Part shown: positions 42,991 through 54,132 of the stretch, one piece after another
How the letters are laid out: the number at the start of each line of letters is the position of its first letter
Numbering within the stretch: position 1 is the stretch's first letter
Origin: Pseudogulbenkiania ferrooxidans 2002
GTDB lineage: Bacteria; Pseudomonadota; Gammaproteobacteria; Burkholderiales; Chromobacteriaceae
Assembly: GCF_000174355.1 (NCBI RefSeq)
Contig: NZ_ACIS01000003.1
Location: forward strand, 310,001 to 374,000
Direction of reading: 5' to 3'
Length of the DNA: 64,000 bases
Program-made: the position numbers and the translations under genes
The notes under the pieces: model-generated
What the model saw: the letters and a program-made list of their open reading frames with translations, nothing else
Told to the model about the DNA's origin: nothing
The model's database searches: none

Positions 42991-43008
42991 TTTCAGTAAT
43001 TTCTGAAA
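42991..43008. promoter_or_regulatory. Operator palindrome upstream of the GbsR gene
   Basis: TTTCAG-TAATTT-CTGAAA, perfect 6-bp arms, 12 bases before the regulator ATG in an AT-rich stretch. Candidate autoregulatory site controlling the whole gbsR-cioAB operon. Confidence 0.55.
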
Positions 43009-43190
43009 GTTTGATATGGATCATAGACCCGCGCTATTTTTCTTGCAAGCCGCCCTGCCTGCGGCTAGATGTCGCACCCGACCAGCCGGGCCATCTCCCT
43101 TCGGAGCGCCGCGGCAACTGCGGTAGAATGCCCGCTTTTACCCGTCGGACGGCCCCCACGCCGTCTGCTCCTGATTTCCACGGACTCGGC

Positions 43191-45737
43191 ATGACCACAC
43201 CCCAGCACACCCCGATGATGCAGCAGTACCTCGCTATCAAGCGCGAACACCAGGACAAACTGGTGTTCTACCGCATGGGCGACTTCTACGAACTGTTCTT
43301 CGAGGACGCCGAAAAGGCGGCGCGGCTGCTGGACATCACCCTGACCACGCGCGGCGCCACGGCCGGCATCCCGATCAAGATGGCGGGCGTGCCCTACCAC
43401 GCCGCCGAGGGCTACCTGGCGCGGCTGGTGAAACTCGGCGAATCGGTGGCCATCGCCGAGCAGATCGGCGACCCGGCGCTCGCCAAGGGCCCGGTGGAGC
43501 GCAAGGTGGTGCGCATCGTCACTCCGGGCACGCTGACCGACTCGGCGCTGCTCGACGACAAACGCGACAACCTGGTGCTGGCGCTTAACAGCGTGCGCGG
43601 CAAGCTGGGGCTCGCCTGGCTGTCGCTGGCGAGCGGCGAATTCAAGGTGATGGAAACCAGCGTCGACGAGCTGGCGAGCGAACTGGAGCGCTTGAAGCCG
43701 GCCGAACTGCTGCTGCCGGACGAAAGCCAGGTCGGGCTGCTGGAGCAGCTCTCGATCCCGAAGAAGAAGCTGCCGACCTGGCAGTTCGATCAGCAGTCCG
43801 GGCTGGAGACGCTGATCCGCCACTTCGGCACGCGCGACCTGGCCGGCTTCGGCGCCGAAGAGCTGACCGTGGCGATCGGCGCCGCCGGCGCCCTGCTGGG
43901 CTACGTCAAGGCCACCCAGGGGGTGAACCCGGCGCACATCGCCAGCCTGGCGGTGGAAGACGAGAGCGACCTGATCCGCATGGACGCCGCCACGCGACGC
44001 AACCTGGAACTGACCGAAACCATCCGCGGCGAGCCCTCGCCCACCCTGGGCTCGCTGCTCGACTGCTGCGCCACCAGCATGGGCAGCCGGCAGCTAGCGC
44101 ACTGGCTGCACCACCCGCTGCGCCGCCACGGCAAGATCCGCGAGCGCCTCGGCGCGGTGCGCGCGCTGCTGGCGCGCCATGGCGAGGTCGCCGAGCAACT
44201 CGCCGAGGTGGCCGACATCGAGCGCATCACCGCGCGCGTGGCGCTGCGCTCGGCGCGCCCGCGCGACCTCGCCGCCTTGCGCGACTCGCTCAAGGCGCTG
44301 ACCGGGGTGAAAGGGTTGGCCGAACAACTCGACAGCCCGCTGCTACGCCAATTGGCCGTGCTGCTGCCGGCCGACAGCCCGGTGGCCACGCTGCTGGCGA
44401 GCGCCATCCTGCCCGAACCCGCCACCTTCCTGCGCGACGGCGGTGTCATCAACCACGGCTTTTCGGCCAACCTGGACGAACTGCGCGCGATCCAGACCAA
44501 CTGCGGCGAATTCCTGCTGCAACTGGAAGCGCGCGAGAAGGAGCGCACCGGCATCCCCTCGCTGAAAGTCGAATTCAACCGCGTGCACGGCTTCTACATC
44601 GAGGTCAGCAAGGCGCAGGGCGACAAGGTGCCGGACGACTACCGCCGGCGCCAGACGCTGAAGAACGCCGAGCGCTACATCACGCCGGAACTGAAGGAAT
44701 TCGAGGACAAGGCGCTGTCGGCCAACGACCGCGCGCTGGCGCTGGAAAAACAGCTCTATGAGACGCTGCTCGACGAGTTGGCGCCGCACATCGCCGAGCT
44801 GCAGCTGATCGCCCAGGCGGTGGCCACGCTCGACGTGCTGGCCGCCTTCGCCCGTCATGCCGAAACGCGCAATTACGTCGAACCGGAATTCGTCGACGAG
44901 GTGCGCCTCGAGATCATCGAGGGTCGCCACCCGGTGGTCGAGGCCGAGGTCGAGCGCTTCATCGCCAACGACTCCTGCCTGTCCGATAGCCGCAAGCTGC
45001 TGCTGATCACCGGCCCCAACATGGGCGGTAAATCGACCTACATGCGCCAGACCGCGCTGATCACGCTCTTGGCCCATGTCGGCTCGTTCGTGCCGGCCGA
45101 CTCCGCCGTGCTCGGCCCGATCGACCGCATCTTCACCCGCATCGGCGCCTCCGACGACCTCGCCGGCGGCCGCTCCACCTTCATGGTGGAAATGACCGAG
45201 ACCGCCAACATCCTCAACAACGCCAGCGACAAGTCGCTGGTGCTGATGGACGAAGTCGGCCGCGGCACCTCCACCTTCGACGGGCTGGCGCTGGCCTGGG
45301 CCATCGCCAAGGCGCTGATCGAGAAGAACCGCGCCTACACCCTGTTCGCCACCCACTACTTCGAGCTGACGCGGCTCGCCAGCGACTACCCCGGCGTCGC
45401 CAACGTCCACCTCTCCGCCATCGAGCACAAGGACAAGATCGTGTTCCTGCACCACGTCGAGGACGGCCCGGCGAGCCAGAGCTACGGCCTCGCCGTGGCG
45501 CAGCTCGCCGGCGTGCCGGGCAAGGTGATCCGCGAGGCGCGGCGGCGTCTCTCCGAGCTGGAAAACCAATCCGCCGCGGCCCAGCAGCCGGACCTGTTCG
45601 CGGCGCCGCTGCCCGCCGCTGCCGCCGAACCGGAACCGCACCCGGCGCTGGAACGGCTGGCCGAGCTGCAGCCCGACGAGCTGACGCCGCGCCAGGCACT
45701 CGACCTGCTCTACGCCCTGAAAAAAATGGTCAGCTGA
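43191..45737 (+). CDS. mutS: DNA mismatch repair protein MutS
   Basis: An 848-residue mismatch sensor. The N-terminal mismatch-contact motif is [15 protein letters not shown]; the ATPase has Walker [10 protein letters not shown] at about residue 608, the DE motif in [15 protein letters not shown], and ATHYFELT. The C-terminus ends [15 protein letters not shown] with the usual dimerisation segment. ATG at 43191 fits the family; the long open frame upstream is not conserved. One perfect DUS-like 12-mer and one single-mismatch copy (44313-44324) lie inside, which echoes the known enrichment of DUS in genome-maintenance genes of Neisseria. Confidence 0.97.
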   Translation: MTTPQHTPMMQQYLAIKREHQDKLVFYRMGDFYELFFEDAEKAARLLDITLTTRGATAGIPIKMAGVPYHAAEGYLARLVKLGESVAIAEQIGDPALAKGPVERKVVRIVTPGTLTDSALLDDKRDNLVLALNSVRGKLGLAWLSLASGEFKVMETSVDELASELERLKPAELLLPDESQVGLLEQLSIPKKKLPTWQFDQQSGLETLIRHFGTRDLAGFGAEELTVAIGAAGALLGYVKATQGVNPAHIASLAVEDESDLIRMDAATRRNLELTETIRGEPSPTLGSLLDCCATSMGSRQLAHWLHHPLRRHGKIRERLGAVRALLARHGEVAEQLAEVADIERITARVALRSARPRDLAALRDSLKALTGVKGLAEQLDSPLLRQLAVLLPADSPVATLLASAILPEPATFLRDGGVINHGFSANLDELRAIQTNCGEFLLQLEAREKERTGIPSLKVEFNRVHGFYIEVSKAQGDKVPDDYRRRQTLKNAERYITPELKEFEDKALSANDRALALEKQLYETLLDELAPHIAELQLIAQAVATLDVLAAFARHAETRNYVEPEFVDEVRLEIIEGRHPVVEAEVERFIANDSCLSDSRKLLLITGPNMGGKSTYMRQTALITLLAHVGSFVPADSAVLGPIDRIFTRIGASDDLAGGRSTFMVEMTETANILNNASDKSLVLMDEVGRGTSTFDGLALAWAIAKALIEKNRAYTLFATHYFELTRLASDYPGVANVHLSAIEHKDKIVFLHHVEDGPASQSYGLAVAQLAGVPGKVIREARRRLSELENQSAAAQQPDLFAAPLPAAAAEPEPHPALERLAELQPDELTPRQALDLLYALKKMVS
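44462..44473 (+). repeat. DUS-like 12-mer, copy 10 (inside mutS)
   Basis: Perfect copy read as TCG GCC AAC CTG (Ser-Ala-Asn-Leu). Confidence 0.8.
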
Positions 45738-45805
45738 GCGAGCAAAATCGGGGACCTTGCCTACAATGGGAAATGGATACACCACTTGTAAAGGAGAGCG
45801 ACATA

Positions 45806-46240
45806 ATGCAGTCGGAAAGTGCTGTGGCAAACCCGGGGTTGGCCAGACTGTTCGGCGAGGCGGACTCAGGCTCGGCGGTTTCGCTGGCCGGTATCCGTGA
45901 ACGGGCCAACAAACAATTATCCCGATTTGTCGCCCTGGCACAGCAGCAGCTGGCCCAACGAACCATTACCATCCCGCCTGCGCTCAGTCTGGTAGGGCAG
46001 GACGGCGAACTGGTGCTGGAAAGTCAGCACCCGCAAGCCGAGGCGATCCGGGAATGGCTCAAGGGCAATAGCGAGATCGTCAAGAAGTTCAAAGAAGTGG
46101 AAGTACTGTTTGAAATCGTGCGGGCGGCAGAACACCCGGGGGTGGTCTTCCCGGAAACGTCGCGCTTCCATGTCGGCCTCACCAGCGCCGGGCCGGTTGC
46201 CTACTTCGAAGACAGCAGCGCTCCCCTCTTGAATCACTAA
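45806..46240 (+). CDS. Conserved-looking protein of unknown function
   Basis: A 144-residue, mostly soluble protein with no signal peptide. N-terminal part is helical (GIRERANKQLSRFVALAQQQL), the middle is acidic and helical (AIREWLKGNSEIVKKFKEVEVLFEIV) and the end is AYFEDSSAPLLNH. AAAGGAG nine bases before the ATG at 45806 is strong; an ATG at 45773 without a site is less likely. It follows mutS by 68 bases with a TACAAT box between them (45761-45766), so it may have its own promoter. I do not recognise the family. Confidence 0.65.
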   Translation: MQSESAVANPGLARLFGEADSGSAVSLAGIRERANKQLSRFVALAQQQLAQRTITIPPALSLVGQDGELVLESQHPQAEAIREWLKGNSEIVKKFKEVEVLFEIVRAAEHPGVVFPETSRFHVGLTSAGPVAYFEDSSAPLLNH

Positions 46241-46261
46241 GCCATTCGACCACCCACAGCC

Positions 46262-46292
46262 AGCGAGGGGACGGCACGCCGCCCCCTTCGCT
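46262..46292. terminator. Hairpin between converging genes
   Basis: AGCGAGGGG pairs with CCCCTTCGCT with one bulge, 21 bases after the unknown gene and 20 bases before the aceK stop. Imperfect, no T-run; probably a shared terminator. Confidence 0.4.
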
Positions 46293-46311
46293 CTTTCCGC
46301 TCACCCAACGC

Positions 46312-48114
46312 TCACACCGCGGCAGCCTGGCGCGGGTCGGCACGCTCGCGGCGCGGCGCCAAGCCCGCGGCAAAGCGGTTGACGAAGCGCATCTCCAGCG
46401 GGTACGGGTAGAAGTCCTCGATGTAGCCGTCGCGGATGCGCTGCTGGCGGGTCTGCCAGAAGCCGGCGTCGAGCAGATCCCGGTGATACTGCAGGAACAC
46501 CTTCCTGACCTCGGCGTCGCCCAGTAGGAAGGTGGCGAACTCCTCCGGGAACACGTCGCCCTTGGCCACCGGGTACCACACCTCGCCCGACATCTCCATC
46601 TCGGGATTGGGCGCCTCCGGGATGCGGCGGAAGTGGCAGTCGGTCATGTACTCGATCTCGTCGTAATCGTAGAAGATCACCCGGCCGTAGCGCGTCACGC
46701 CGAAGTTCTTGAACAGCATGTCGCCGGGGAAGATGTTGGCCGAAGCCAGCTCGCGGATGGCGTTGCCGTAGTCGCGCACCGCCTCGGCCTTCTCCTCCGG
46801 CGAGGCGTTCTGCAGGTAGAGGTTGAGCGGCTTCATGCGGCGCTCGATGTACAGGTGCTTGATGACGATGCTCTGCTCGTCCTCCTCGATCTGCGATGGC
46901 GCCAGCTGGCGCAACTCGCGCAGCAGTTCCTCGGTGAAGCGCGCCTTGGGAAACGCCACGTTGGAAAATTCCAGGGTATCCGCCATGCGCCCGACCCGGT
47001 CGTGGCGCTTCACCAGTCGGTACTTGGCGCGCACCGTGTCGTGGTCGACTTCCTTGGTAATCCCGAACACGTCCTTGATCAGCTTGAACACGTAAGGGTA
47101 GGACGGCAGCGTGAACACCAGCATCACCAGGCCGCGGATGCCCGGCGCCACGATGAACTGGTCGTTGGAATGCTGCAGGTGCTGGATGAAGTCGCGGTAG
47201 AAGATGTTCTTGCCCTGCTTCTGCAAGCCCAGCATGGTATAGAGCTCGGCCTTGCTCTTGGTCGGCAGCATCGAGCGCAGGAACTGCACGTAGCCCGACG
47301 GCACCGCCATGTCGACCAGGAAGTAGGCCCGGCTGAACGAGAACAGCACGCCGATGCGCCACGGCTCGAGCAGCACGGTATCGAGGTAGAGCTTACCATC
47401 GGCATCGTGCAGCACCGGCACCGCGAACGGATAGTTGGAATTACCGTTCACCACCTTGCCGAAGATGTAGGCGGTCTTGTTGCGGTAGAACGCCGACGAC
47501 AGGACCTGGATCTGGAAATTGGCCTCGGGCTTCGGCCAACCTCCCTGCAGCTCATCGCGCGCCATGCGCAGCACGTAGCCCAGGTCGCGACGCAGGCTGG
47601 CGAACGGCCGCTTCCAGCCGAAATCCCGCACGATCTGGCGCAGCACCGGGCGCAGGCCGTACTGCAGCGGATAGTAGCTGCGGTAGGATGGCGGGTCGGC
47701 CTCGATGTACTCGGTGGAAATCGCCGGCCGCACGAAGATGAAATCGTTGTTGAAGTAGTCGCGGTGCAGAATGCGCGTGAACACCGAGTTGAAGAAGGTC
47801 TCGGCGCACTCCGGCTGCTTGTGGTTGGTCAACAGGCCGATGAAGTACAGCTTGGCCTGCTGCCAGATCTCGTCGTCCAGCAACTCGGCGTGGAAAACCG
47901 TATGCAGCCGCGCCACCGTCTCGCTGACGCGCTCGTCGTAGAACTGGATACGGTCGCGGATGGCCTGCTGCACCCCCTGCCAGTCCCCCTCCTCGAACAG
48001 CACCTTGGCCTGGTGGTTGCACTCGCTGAACAGCCGGTAGTGCTTGTCGAAACCCTCGATCAGCGCCAGGGCAATGTCACGCGCGACGGGGTTGTAGTAT
48101 TCGGGTATCTGCAT
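46312..48114 (-). CDS. aceK: Isocitrate dehydrogenase kinase/phosphatase
   Basis: A 600-residue bifunctional enzyme that phosphorylates and dephosphorylates dimeric Icd to steer carbon into the glyoxylate shunt. ATP-binding and catalytic region includes [42 protein letters not shown] and [35 protein letters not shown] at 48114 ([15 protein letters not shown]) is the family start with AGGCGAG upstream. Its substrate Icd is encoded 4 kb away on the other strand. No aceA or aceB is in the window. Carries a DUS-like copy. Confidence 0.95.
   Translation of the reverse strand: MQIPEYYNPVARDIALALIEGFDKHYRLFSECNHQAKVLFEEGDWQGVQQAIRDRIQFYDERVSETVARLHTVFHAELLDDEIWQQAKLYFIGLLTNHKQPECAETFFNSVFTRILHRDYFNNDFIFVRPAISTEYIEADPPSYRSYYPLQYGLRPVLRQIVRDFGWKRPFASLRRDLGYVLRMARDELQGGWPKPEANFQIQVLSSAFYRNKTAYIFGKVVNGNSNYPFAVPVLHDADGKLYLDTVLLEPWRIGVLFSFSRAYFLVDMAVPSGYVQFLRSMLPTKSKAELYTMLGLQKQGKNIFYRDFIQHLQHSNDQFIVAPGIRGLVMLVFTLPSYPYVFKLIKDVFGITKEVDHDTVRAKYRLVKRHDRVGRMADTLEFSNVAFPKARFTEELLRELRQLAPSQIEEDEQSIVIKHLYIERRMKPLNLYLQNASPEEKAEAVRDYGNAIRELASANIFPGDMLFKNFGVTRYGRVIFYDYDEIEYMTDCHFRRIPEAPNPEMEMSGEVWYPVAKGDVFPEEFATFLLGDAEVRKVFLQYHRDLLDAGFWQTRQQRIRDGYIEDFYPYPLEMRFVNRFAAGLAPRRERADPRQAAAV
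47531..47542 (+). repeat. DUS-like 12-mer, copy 11 (inside aceK)
   Basis: Perfect copy. On the gene strand the frame is GGT TGG CCG AAG (Gly-Trp-Pro-Lys), a third reading frame of the motif. A single-mismatch copy is at 46733-46744 in the same gene. Confidence 0.8.
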
Positions 48115-48198
48115 ACGCTCGCCTTTTACTGCGCAGGCCGCGCCTCGTGCGGCCAACGTCAATCACCAGTCTCCGGCCATGGCGAACGTACGGGAGCC

Positions 48199-48876
48199 CT
48201 AGGACTTCTTGGCAAACCGGAAGCGCGGCGCCGCACGGCGGGCAGGCGCCGGTTCGGCGGCCTGCCGCCCCGGCTGCTGCACGGGCGCCTTGCCGACGGG
48301 TTTAGCATGCCCCGCACGCGGCAAATCGGCAAGCGACACCTCCAGCCGGCGGAACTCACCCGGCTGCAGTCCATCGAGGCGCCACGGCCCGACCGCCACC
48401 CGCACCAGCCGCAGCGTCGGCAACCCCACCTTGGCGGTCATGCGCCGCACCTGCCGGTTTTTGCCCTCGCTGATGATGATTTCCAGCCACGCGTCGGGCA
48501 CCGTCTTGCGAAAACGCACCGGCGGCTTGCGTTCCCACAGCTGCGGGGGCTCGGAGAGCAGGCGCACCTCGGCCGGCTGAGTGATGAAATCGCCCAGGTT
48601 CACCCCGGCGCGCAACGCCTCGAGCTGCTCCTCGACCGGCGTCCCCTCCACCTGCACCCAGTACGTCTTGGACTGCTTCCAGCGCGGGTCGCTGATGCGG
48701 TGCTGCAGCTCGCCATCGCCAGTCAGCAGCAACAAGCCCTCGCTGTCGGTATCCAGCCGCCCGGCCGGGTACACCCCGGGAATGTCGATATGGTCTTTCA
48801 GCGTGGGATGCAACTCGTGCTGCGAGAACTGGCAAATCACGCCGTAAGGCTTGTTGAACAGGATCAGTTGGGGCAT
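48199..48876 (-). CDS. rluE: 23S rRNA pseudouridine synthase RluE
   Basis: A 225-residue RsuA-family pseudouridine synthase. Starts PQLILFNKPYGVICQFS, has the catalytic Asp in GRLDTDSEGLLLLT, and NRQVRRMTAKVGLPTLRLVRVAVGPW; there is no N-terminal S4 domain, which fits RluE (position 2457). The C-terminal tail is a basic Ala/Pro/Arg extension (PARRAAPRFRFAKKS) not typical of E. coli. The start at 48876 is chosen by homology; no strong ribosome-binding site. Confidence 0.88.
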   Translation of the reverse strand: MPQLILFNKPYGVICQFSQHELHPTLKDHIDIPGVYPAGRLDTDSEGLLLLTGDGELQHRISDPRWKQSKTYWVQVEGTPVEEQLEALRAGVNLGDFITQPAEVRLLSEPPQLWERKPPVRFRKTVPDAWLEIIISEGKNRQVRRMTAKVGLPTLRLVRVAVGPWRLDGLQPGEFRRLEVSLADLPRAGHAKPVGKAPVQQPGRQAAEPAPARRAAPRFRFAKKS

Positions 48877-49398
48877 GGCGGCACACCGGTAAAAACACAG
48901 GAATGCGCGAATGATAACAAGCGCGGCAGGTGCCGGGCAGTGACTGTTCGCACCCGAACCGGAGCACCGCGCCCGAATGGGTGAGCTGACGGCACACCCC
49001 TGTTTTCGTTTATTCACATTCCGGCGAGTCGACGCGCACCAGACGCCCCACCCTGTTTACAGCGCAAAACGAGGCCTCTTAACAGAAAATTGCCGCGAAT
49101 TAATGAAAATTCCTGCCATTTTTCTAAAGACGACATTTTCAATTTTGTGCCGAATACGGGACAGCTTCCACCCAAACAACCGTTTGAACACCGAATCCAC
49201 ACAGAAAGCGACATCAAAGTTCGGATACGCAACAGAACAGAGCGCTATAATTCGCTTTTGAAAAGCCCCCGAGAGTCTACGGACGACCACCGCAAGCCGG
49301 CACCGCGTCCGCCTTTCCGCTGCCTTTCGTCGCGCCGGCACCCTCACCCGCCCGGCCGCGCTACGCTCTGACGTCGTAATAATCATGGAGATAGAGTA
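48877..49398. other. 522-bp intergenic region with the idh promoter
   Basis: The block 49060-49260 is unusually AT-rich for this window. A perfect TATAAT at 49246-49251 is preceded only by a weak -35 (TTCGGA around 49220). It probably drives idh, with a leader of about 140 bases. Small frames here overlap the AT-rich block and are not convincing genes. Confidence 0.5.
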
Positions 49399-51636
49399 AT
49401 GCCTTCGGAACGCCCGACCATCATCTACACACTCACCGACGAAGCGCCCGCGCTGGCAACCAGCGCCTTCCTGCCGATCATCCAAACCTTTACCGGGCCG
49501 GCCGGCATCAATATCGATACCGCTGACATCTCGGTGGCCGCGCGCGTTCTGGCCGAGTTTCCCGATTATCTGACCGACGAACAAAAGGTGCCGGACACGC
49601 TGGCCGAACTCGGCCGCCTCACGCAGGATCCCGACACCAACATCATCAAGCTGCCCAACATCAGCGCCTCCGTGTCCCAGCTGATGGCCTGCATCAAGGA
49701 ACTGCAATCCAAGGGCTACGCCATCCCCGACTACCCGGAAAACCCGAGCAGCGAGGAAGAAAAGGCGCTCAAGGCCCGCTACGCCAAGTGCCTGGGCTCC
49801 GCCGTGAACCCGGTGTTGCGCGAAGGCAACTCCGACCGCCGCGCCCCGGCCGCGGTCAAGAACTACGCCAAGAAGCACCCGCACTCGATGGGCGAATGGA
49901 AGCAGTGGTCGCAGACCCACGTATCGCACATGGAGCACGGCGACTTCTACCACGGCGAAAAATCCATCACCCTAGATCGCGCCCGTGACGTGAAGATGGA
50001 GCTCGTCACCAAGAGCGGCCAGAGCATCGTCTTGAAGCCGAAGGTTGCGCTGCAGGACGGCGAAATCATCGACTCCATGTTCATGAGTAAGAAGGCGCTG
50101 TGCGAGTTCTACGAGAAGGAATTGGAAGACTGCCGTCAGTCCGGCATCCTGTTCTCGCTGCACGTAAAGGCCACCATGATGAAGGTGTCGCACCCGATCG
50201 TGTTCGGCCACTGCGTGAAGATCTACTACAAGGAAGCCTTCGAGAAGCACGGCAAGCTGTTCGACGAGCTGGGCATCAACGTCAACAACGGCATGGCGAC
50301 CCTGTACGAGAAGATCGAGACCCTGCCGGCCTCCAAGCGCGAAGAGATCATCCGCGACCTGCACGCCTGCCAGGAACACCGTCCGCGCCTGGCCATGGTG
50401 GACTCCGCCAAGGGCATCACCAACTTCCACTCGCCGAACGACATCATCGTCGACGCCTCCATGCCCGCCATGATCCGTAATGGCGGCAAGATGTGGGGCG
50501 CTGACGGCAAACCGTACGACGCCAAGGCCGTGATGCCGGAATCGACCTTCGCCCGCATCTACCAAGAGATGATCAACTTCTGCAAGTGGCACGGCAACTT
50601 CGATCCGAAGACCATGGGCACCGTGCCGAACGTCGGCCTGATGGCGCAGAAGGCCGAAGAGTACGGCTCGCACGACAAGACCTTCGAAATCGCCGAAGAC
50701 GGCGTGGCCAACATCGTCGACCTCGCCACCGGCGAAGTGCTGCTGTCGCAGAACGTGGAAGCCGGCGACATCTGGCGCATGTGCCAGGTGAAGGACGCGC
50801 CGATCCGCGACTGGGTCAAGCTCGCCGTCACCCGCGCCCGCAACTCCGGCATGCCGGCGGTGTTCTGGCTCGACCCGTACCGTCCGCACGAAGCCGAGCT
50901 GATCAAGAAGGTTGAAACCTACCTGAAGGATTACGACCTCACCGGCCTCGAAATCCACCACATGTCGCAAGTGCGCGCCATGCGCTTCACCCTCGAACGC
51001 GTCGCTCGCGGCCTCGACACCATCTCGGTCACCGGCAACATCCTGCGCGACTACCTGACCGACCTGTTCCCGATCATGGAACTGGGCACCTCGGCCAAGA
51101 TGCTGTCCATCGTGCCGCTGATGGCGGGCGGCGGCATGTACGAAACCGGCGCCGGCGGCTCCGCGCCGAAGCACGTACAGCAGCTGCTGGAAGAAAACCA
51201 CCTGCGTTGGGATTCGCTGGGCGAGTTCCTCGCCCTGGCCGTATCGCTGGAAGAGCTGGGCATCAAGACCGGCAACGACAAGGCCAAGATCCTCGCCAAG
51301 ACGCTGGACGAGGCCACCGGCAAGCTGCTTGACAACGACAAGTCGCCGTCGCGCCGCACCGGTGAACTCGACAACCGTGGCAGCCAGTTCTACCTCGCCA
51401 TGTACTGGGCGCAGGCGCTGGCCGAGCAGACCGCCGACAAGGAACTGCAGGCCCACTTCGCACCGCTCGCCAAGGCACTGGCCGACAACGAGCAGGCCAT
51501 CCTCGACGAGCTCAAGGCAGTGCAGGGCAAGCCCGCCGACATCGGCGGCTACTACCTGGCCGACGCCGAGAAGTGCAAGGCGGTGATGCGCCCGAGCGCC
51601 ACACTCAACGCCGCCCTGGCCGCCACGCGCGCCTGA
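49399..51636 (+). CDS. idh: Monomeric NADP-dependent isocitrate dehydrogenase
   Basis: A 745-residue single-chain isocitrate dehydrogenase (IDH-II), TCA-cycle oxidative decarboxylation. Diagnostic segments: [62 protein letters not shown], and [43 protein letters not shown] eight bases before the ATG. This class is not an AceK target, unlike the neighbouring Icd, so the two enzymes can be controlled separately. Ends with a strong terminator. Confidence 0.97.
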   Translation: MPSERPTIIYTLTDEAPALATSAFLPIIQTFTGPAGINIDTADISVAARVLAEFPDYLTDEQKVPDTLAELGRLTQDPDTNIIKLPNISASVSQLMACIKELQSKGYAIPDYPENPSSEEEKALKARYAKCLGSAVNPVLREGNSDRRAPAAVKNYAKKHPHSMGEWKQWSQTHVSHMEHGDFYHGEKSITLDRARDVKMELVTKSGQSIVLKPKVALQDGEIIDSMFMSKKALCEFYEKELEDCRQSGILFSLHVKATMMKVSHPIVFGHCVKIYYKEAFEKHGKLFDELGINVNNGMATLYEKIETLPASKREEIIRDLHACQEHRPRLAMVDSAKGITNFHSPNDIIVDASMPAMIRNGGKMWGADGKPYDAKAVMPESTFARIYQEMINFCKWHGNFDPKTMGTVPNVGLMAQKAEEYGSHDKTFEIAEDGVANIVDLATGEVLLSQNVEAGDIWRMCQVKDAPIRDWVKLAVTRARNSGMPAVFWLDPYRPHEAELIKKVETYLKDYDLTGLEIHHMSQVRAMRFTLERVARGLDTISVTGNILRDYLTDLFPIMELGTSAKMLSIVPLMAGGGMYETGAGGSAPKHVQQLLEENHLRWDSLGEFLALAVSLEELGIKTGNDKAKILAKTLDEATGKLLDNDKSPSRRTGELDNRGSQFYLAMYWAQALAEQTADKELQAHFAPLAKALADNEQAILDELKAVQGKPADIGGYYLADAEKCKAVMRPSATLNAALAATRA

Positions 51637-51680
51637 GCACCATGACCAGGAAGCTCGCTTCGCGAGCCTTCCGCCAAGAC

Positions 51681-51709
51681 CAAACGCCAGGGCTCCCCTG
51701 GCGTTTTTT
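51681..51709 (+). terminator. Intrinsic terminator of idh
   Basis: AACGCCAGG-GCTCC-CCTGGCGTT followed by seven T residues, 45 bases after the stop. Confidence 0.92.
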
Positions 51710-51922
51710 TCATGCCGCTCAATTGAGGACAATCATGTTCCGCCAAGCGTGTGCTCGGCTACAATAAGCGCTACATACATCGGGAAATCGGGTAGTTGTC
51801 CCGGCGTGCAACTCCGTTGAGCTAACCAGCAAGAGTAGCCAGCACCGCTCCCGCAGTGCAGAACGGCGAAGGCACCGGGAAATGGCAGACAACAGGTCAA
51901 TACAGAAGGAGAAGGAGAAACA

Positions 51923-53167
<1,245 letters not shown>

Positions 53168-53171
53168 TCCC

Positions 53172-53216
53172 CCCGCTATAGCGGGAGCAAAGGGCTTGCC
53201 AAGCGCAAGCCCTTTT
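53172..53216 (+). terminator. Double hairpin terminator of icd
   Basis: CCCGC-TATA-GCGGG (53172-53185), then AAAGGGCTTG-CCAAGCG-CAAGCCCTTT (53189-53215) with a T-run. The first stem is nearly the same sequence as the cspA terminator 140 bases away. Confidence 0.85.
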
Positions 53217-53314
53217 CCATTGACTAATGACAAAAAATAGCAGCCTATTCGCCGCCAATTAGTGCAAGCACAGACACGTAAATTAGTCTAAATTAAATGT
53301 GCTGCCACCAAAAT

Positions 53315-53342
53315 AAAAAACCCGCTTATAGCGGGTTTTTTC
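53315..53342. terminator. Terminator of cspA
   Basis: AAAAAA-CCCGCT-TAT-AGCGGG-TTTTTT, symmetric and so bidirectional; it ends the minus-strand csp transcript and backs up icd termination. Confidence 0.88.
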
Positions 53343-53388
53343 ATCCAGCGCCGGCCTCATTAACCAAGACCGGCGATAACCATGGCGG

Positions 53389-53592
53389 TTACTGCGGCTG
53401 GATATTGGATGCTTGCTTGCCCTTCGGACCGTTCACCACGTCGAAGCTCACGCGCTGACCCTCTTTCAGGGACTTGAAGCCTTGCGTGTTGATGGCCGAG
53501 AAATGCGCGAACAGGTCTTCACCGCCCTCGTCCGGGGTGATGAAACCGAAGCCTTTAGCATCATTGAACCACTTGACAATACCAGTTGCCAT
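53389..53592 (-). CDS. cspA: Cold-shock-domain protein
   Basis: A 67-residue single-stranded nucleic-acid-binding protein. RNP1 KGFGFI (13-18) and RNP2 DLFAHF (26-31) are intact, and the C-terminus is [13 protein letters not shown]. Five extra in-frame codons upstream exist but AGGAAG directly before ATG 53592 fixes the start. A leader of up to 230 bases separates it from clpS; csp genes often carry long regulatory leaders. I use cspA as a family label, paralogues being likely. Confidence 0.93.
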   Translation of the reverse strand: MATGIVKWFNDAKGFGFITPDEGGEDLFAHFSAINTQGFKSLKEGQRVSFDVVNGPKGKQASNIQPQ

Positions 53593-53823
53593 TTTACTTC
53601 CTTGCATTTAACAGGCTGGTGAGGCCGACCAACAAAAGCTTAAAAGCGCTTCGGTTTTACCTAGGGCAAACCTCATTCATTTCAATTAAGCCAAGCACCA
53701 GACTCATTTCTACGCAACCGCGGCCCCAGCGTCAAGTCCAAGGTGAAAAGAATTCTCCCCCCCTTGAAAAAAATCCCGGCGGAACCAAAATAAAAGTGAA
53801 ATGCCTCATTGCTGAAAGCCGCC

Positions 53824-54132
53824 ATGTCCACGCAGTACAAGGACGACGCCCAACTGGAGGCGTCGCGGGCGAAGACACGCCCACCGTCGATGTATAAGGT
53901 CTTGTTATTGAACGACGATTACACGCCGATGGATTTTGTGGTACAGATACTGCAACACTTCTTCCACAAGAACCGGGAGCAGGCCACAAGCATCATGCTG
54001 CAAGTGCACACCCAGGGCCGCGGGGTGTGTGGTGTTTATACCAAAGATGTCGCCGCGACCAAAGTTGAGCAGGTGTTGCAGTTTGCGAAAGCTCACCAGC
54101 ATCCGCTCCAGTGCGTAATGGAGGAAAACTGA
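53824..54132 (+). CDS. clpS: ATP-dependent Clp protease adaptor ClpS
   Basis: A 102-residue N-recognin adaptor that delivers N-end-rule substrates to ClpAP. It has the pocket residues in [24 protein letters not shown] and the [16 protein letters not shown] segment. ATG at 53824; its TGA overlaps the clpA ATG by one base (TGATG at 54130-54134). Divergent from the cold-shock gene, with both promoters in 53593-53823. Confidence 0.95.
   Translation: MSTQYKDDAQLEASRAKTRPPSMYKVLLLNDDYTPMDFVVQILQHFFHKNREQATSIMLQVHTQGRGVCGVYTKDVAATKVEQVLQFAKAHQHPLQCVMEEN

Noticed and set aside
49057-49953. 298-codon minus-strand frame covering the idh promoter
   Set aside because: It runs antisense to the idh 5-prime end and across the TATAAT region, with composition of a shadow frame.
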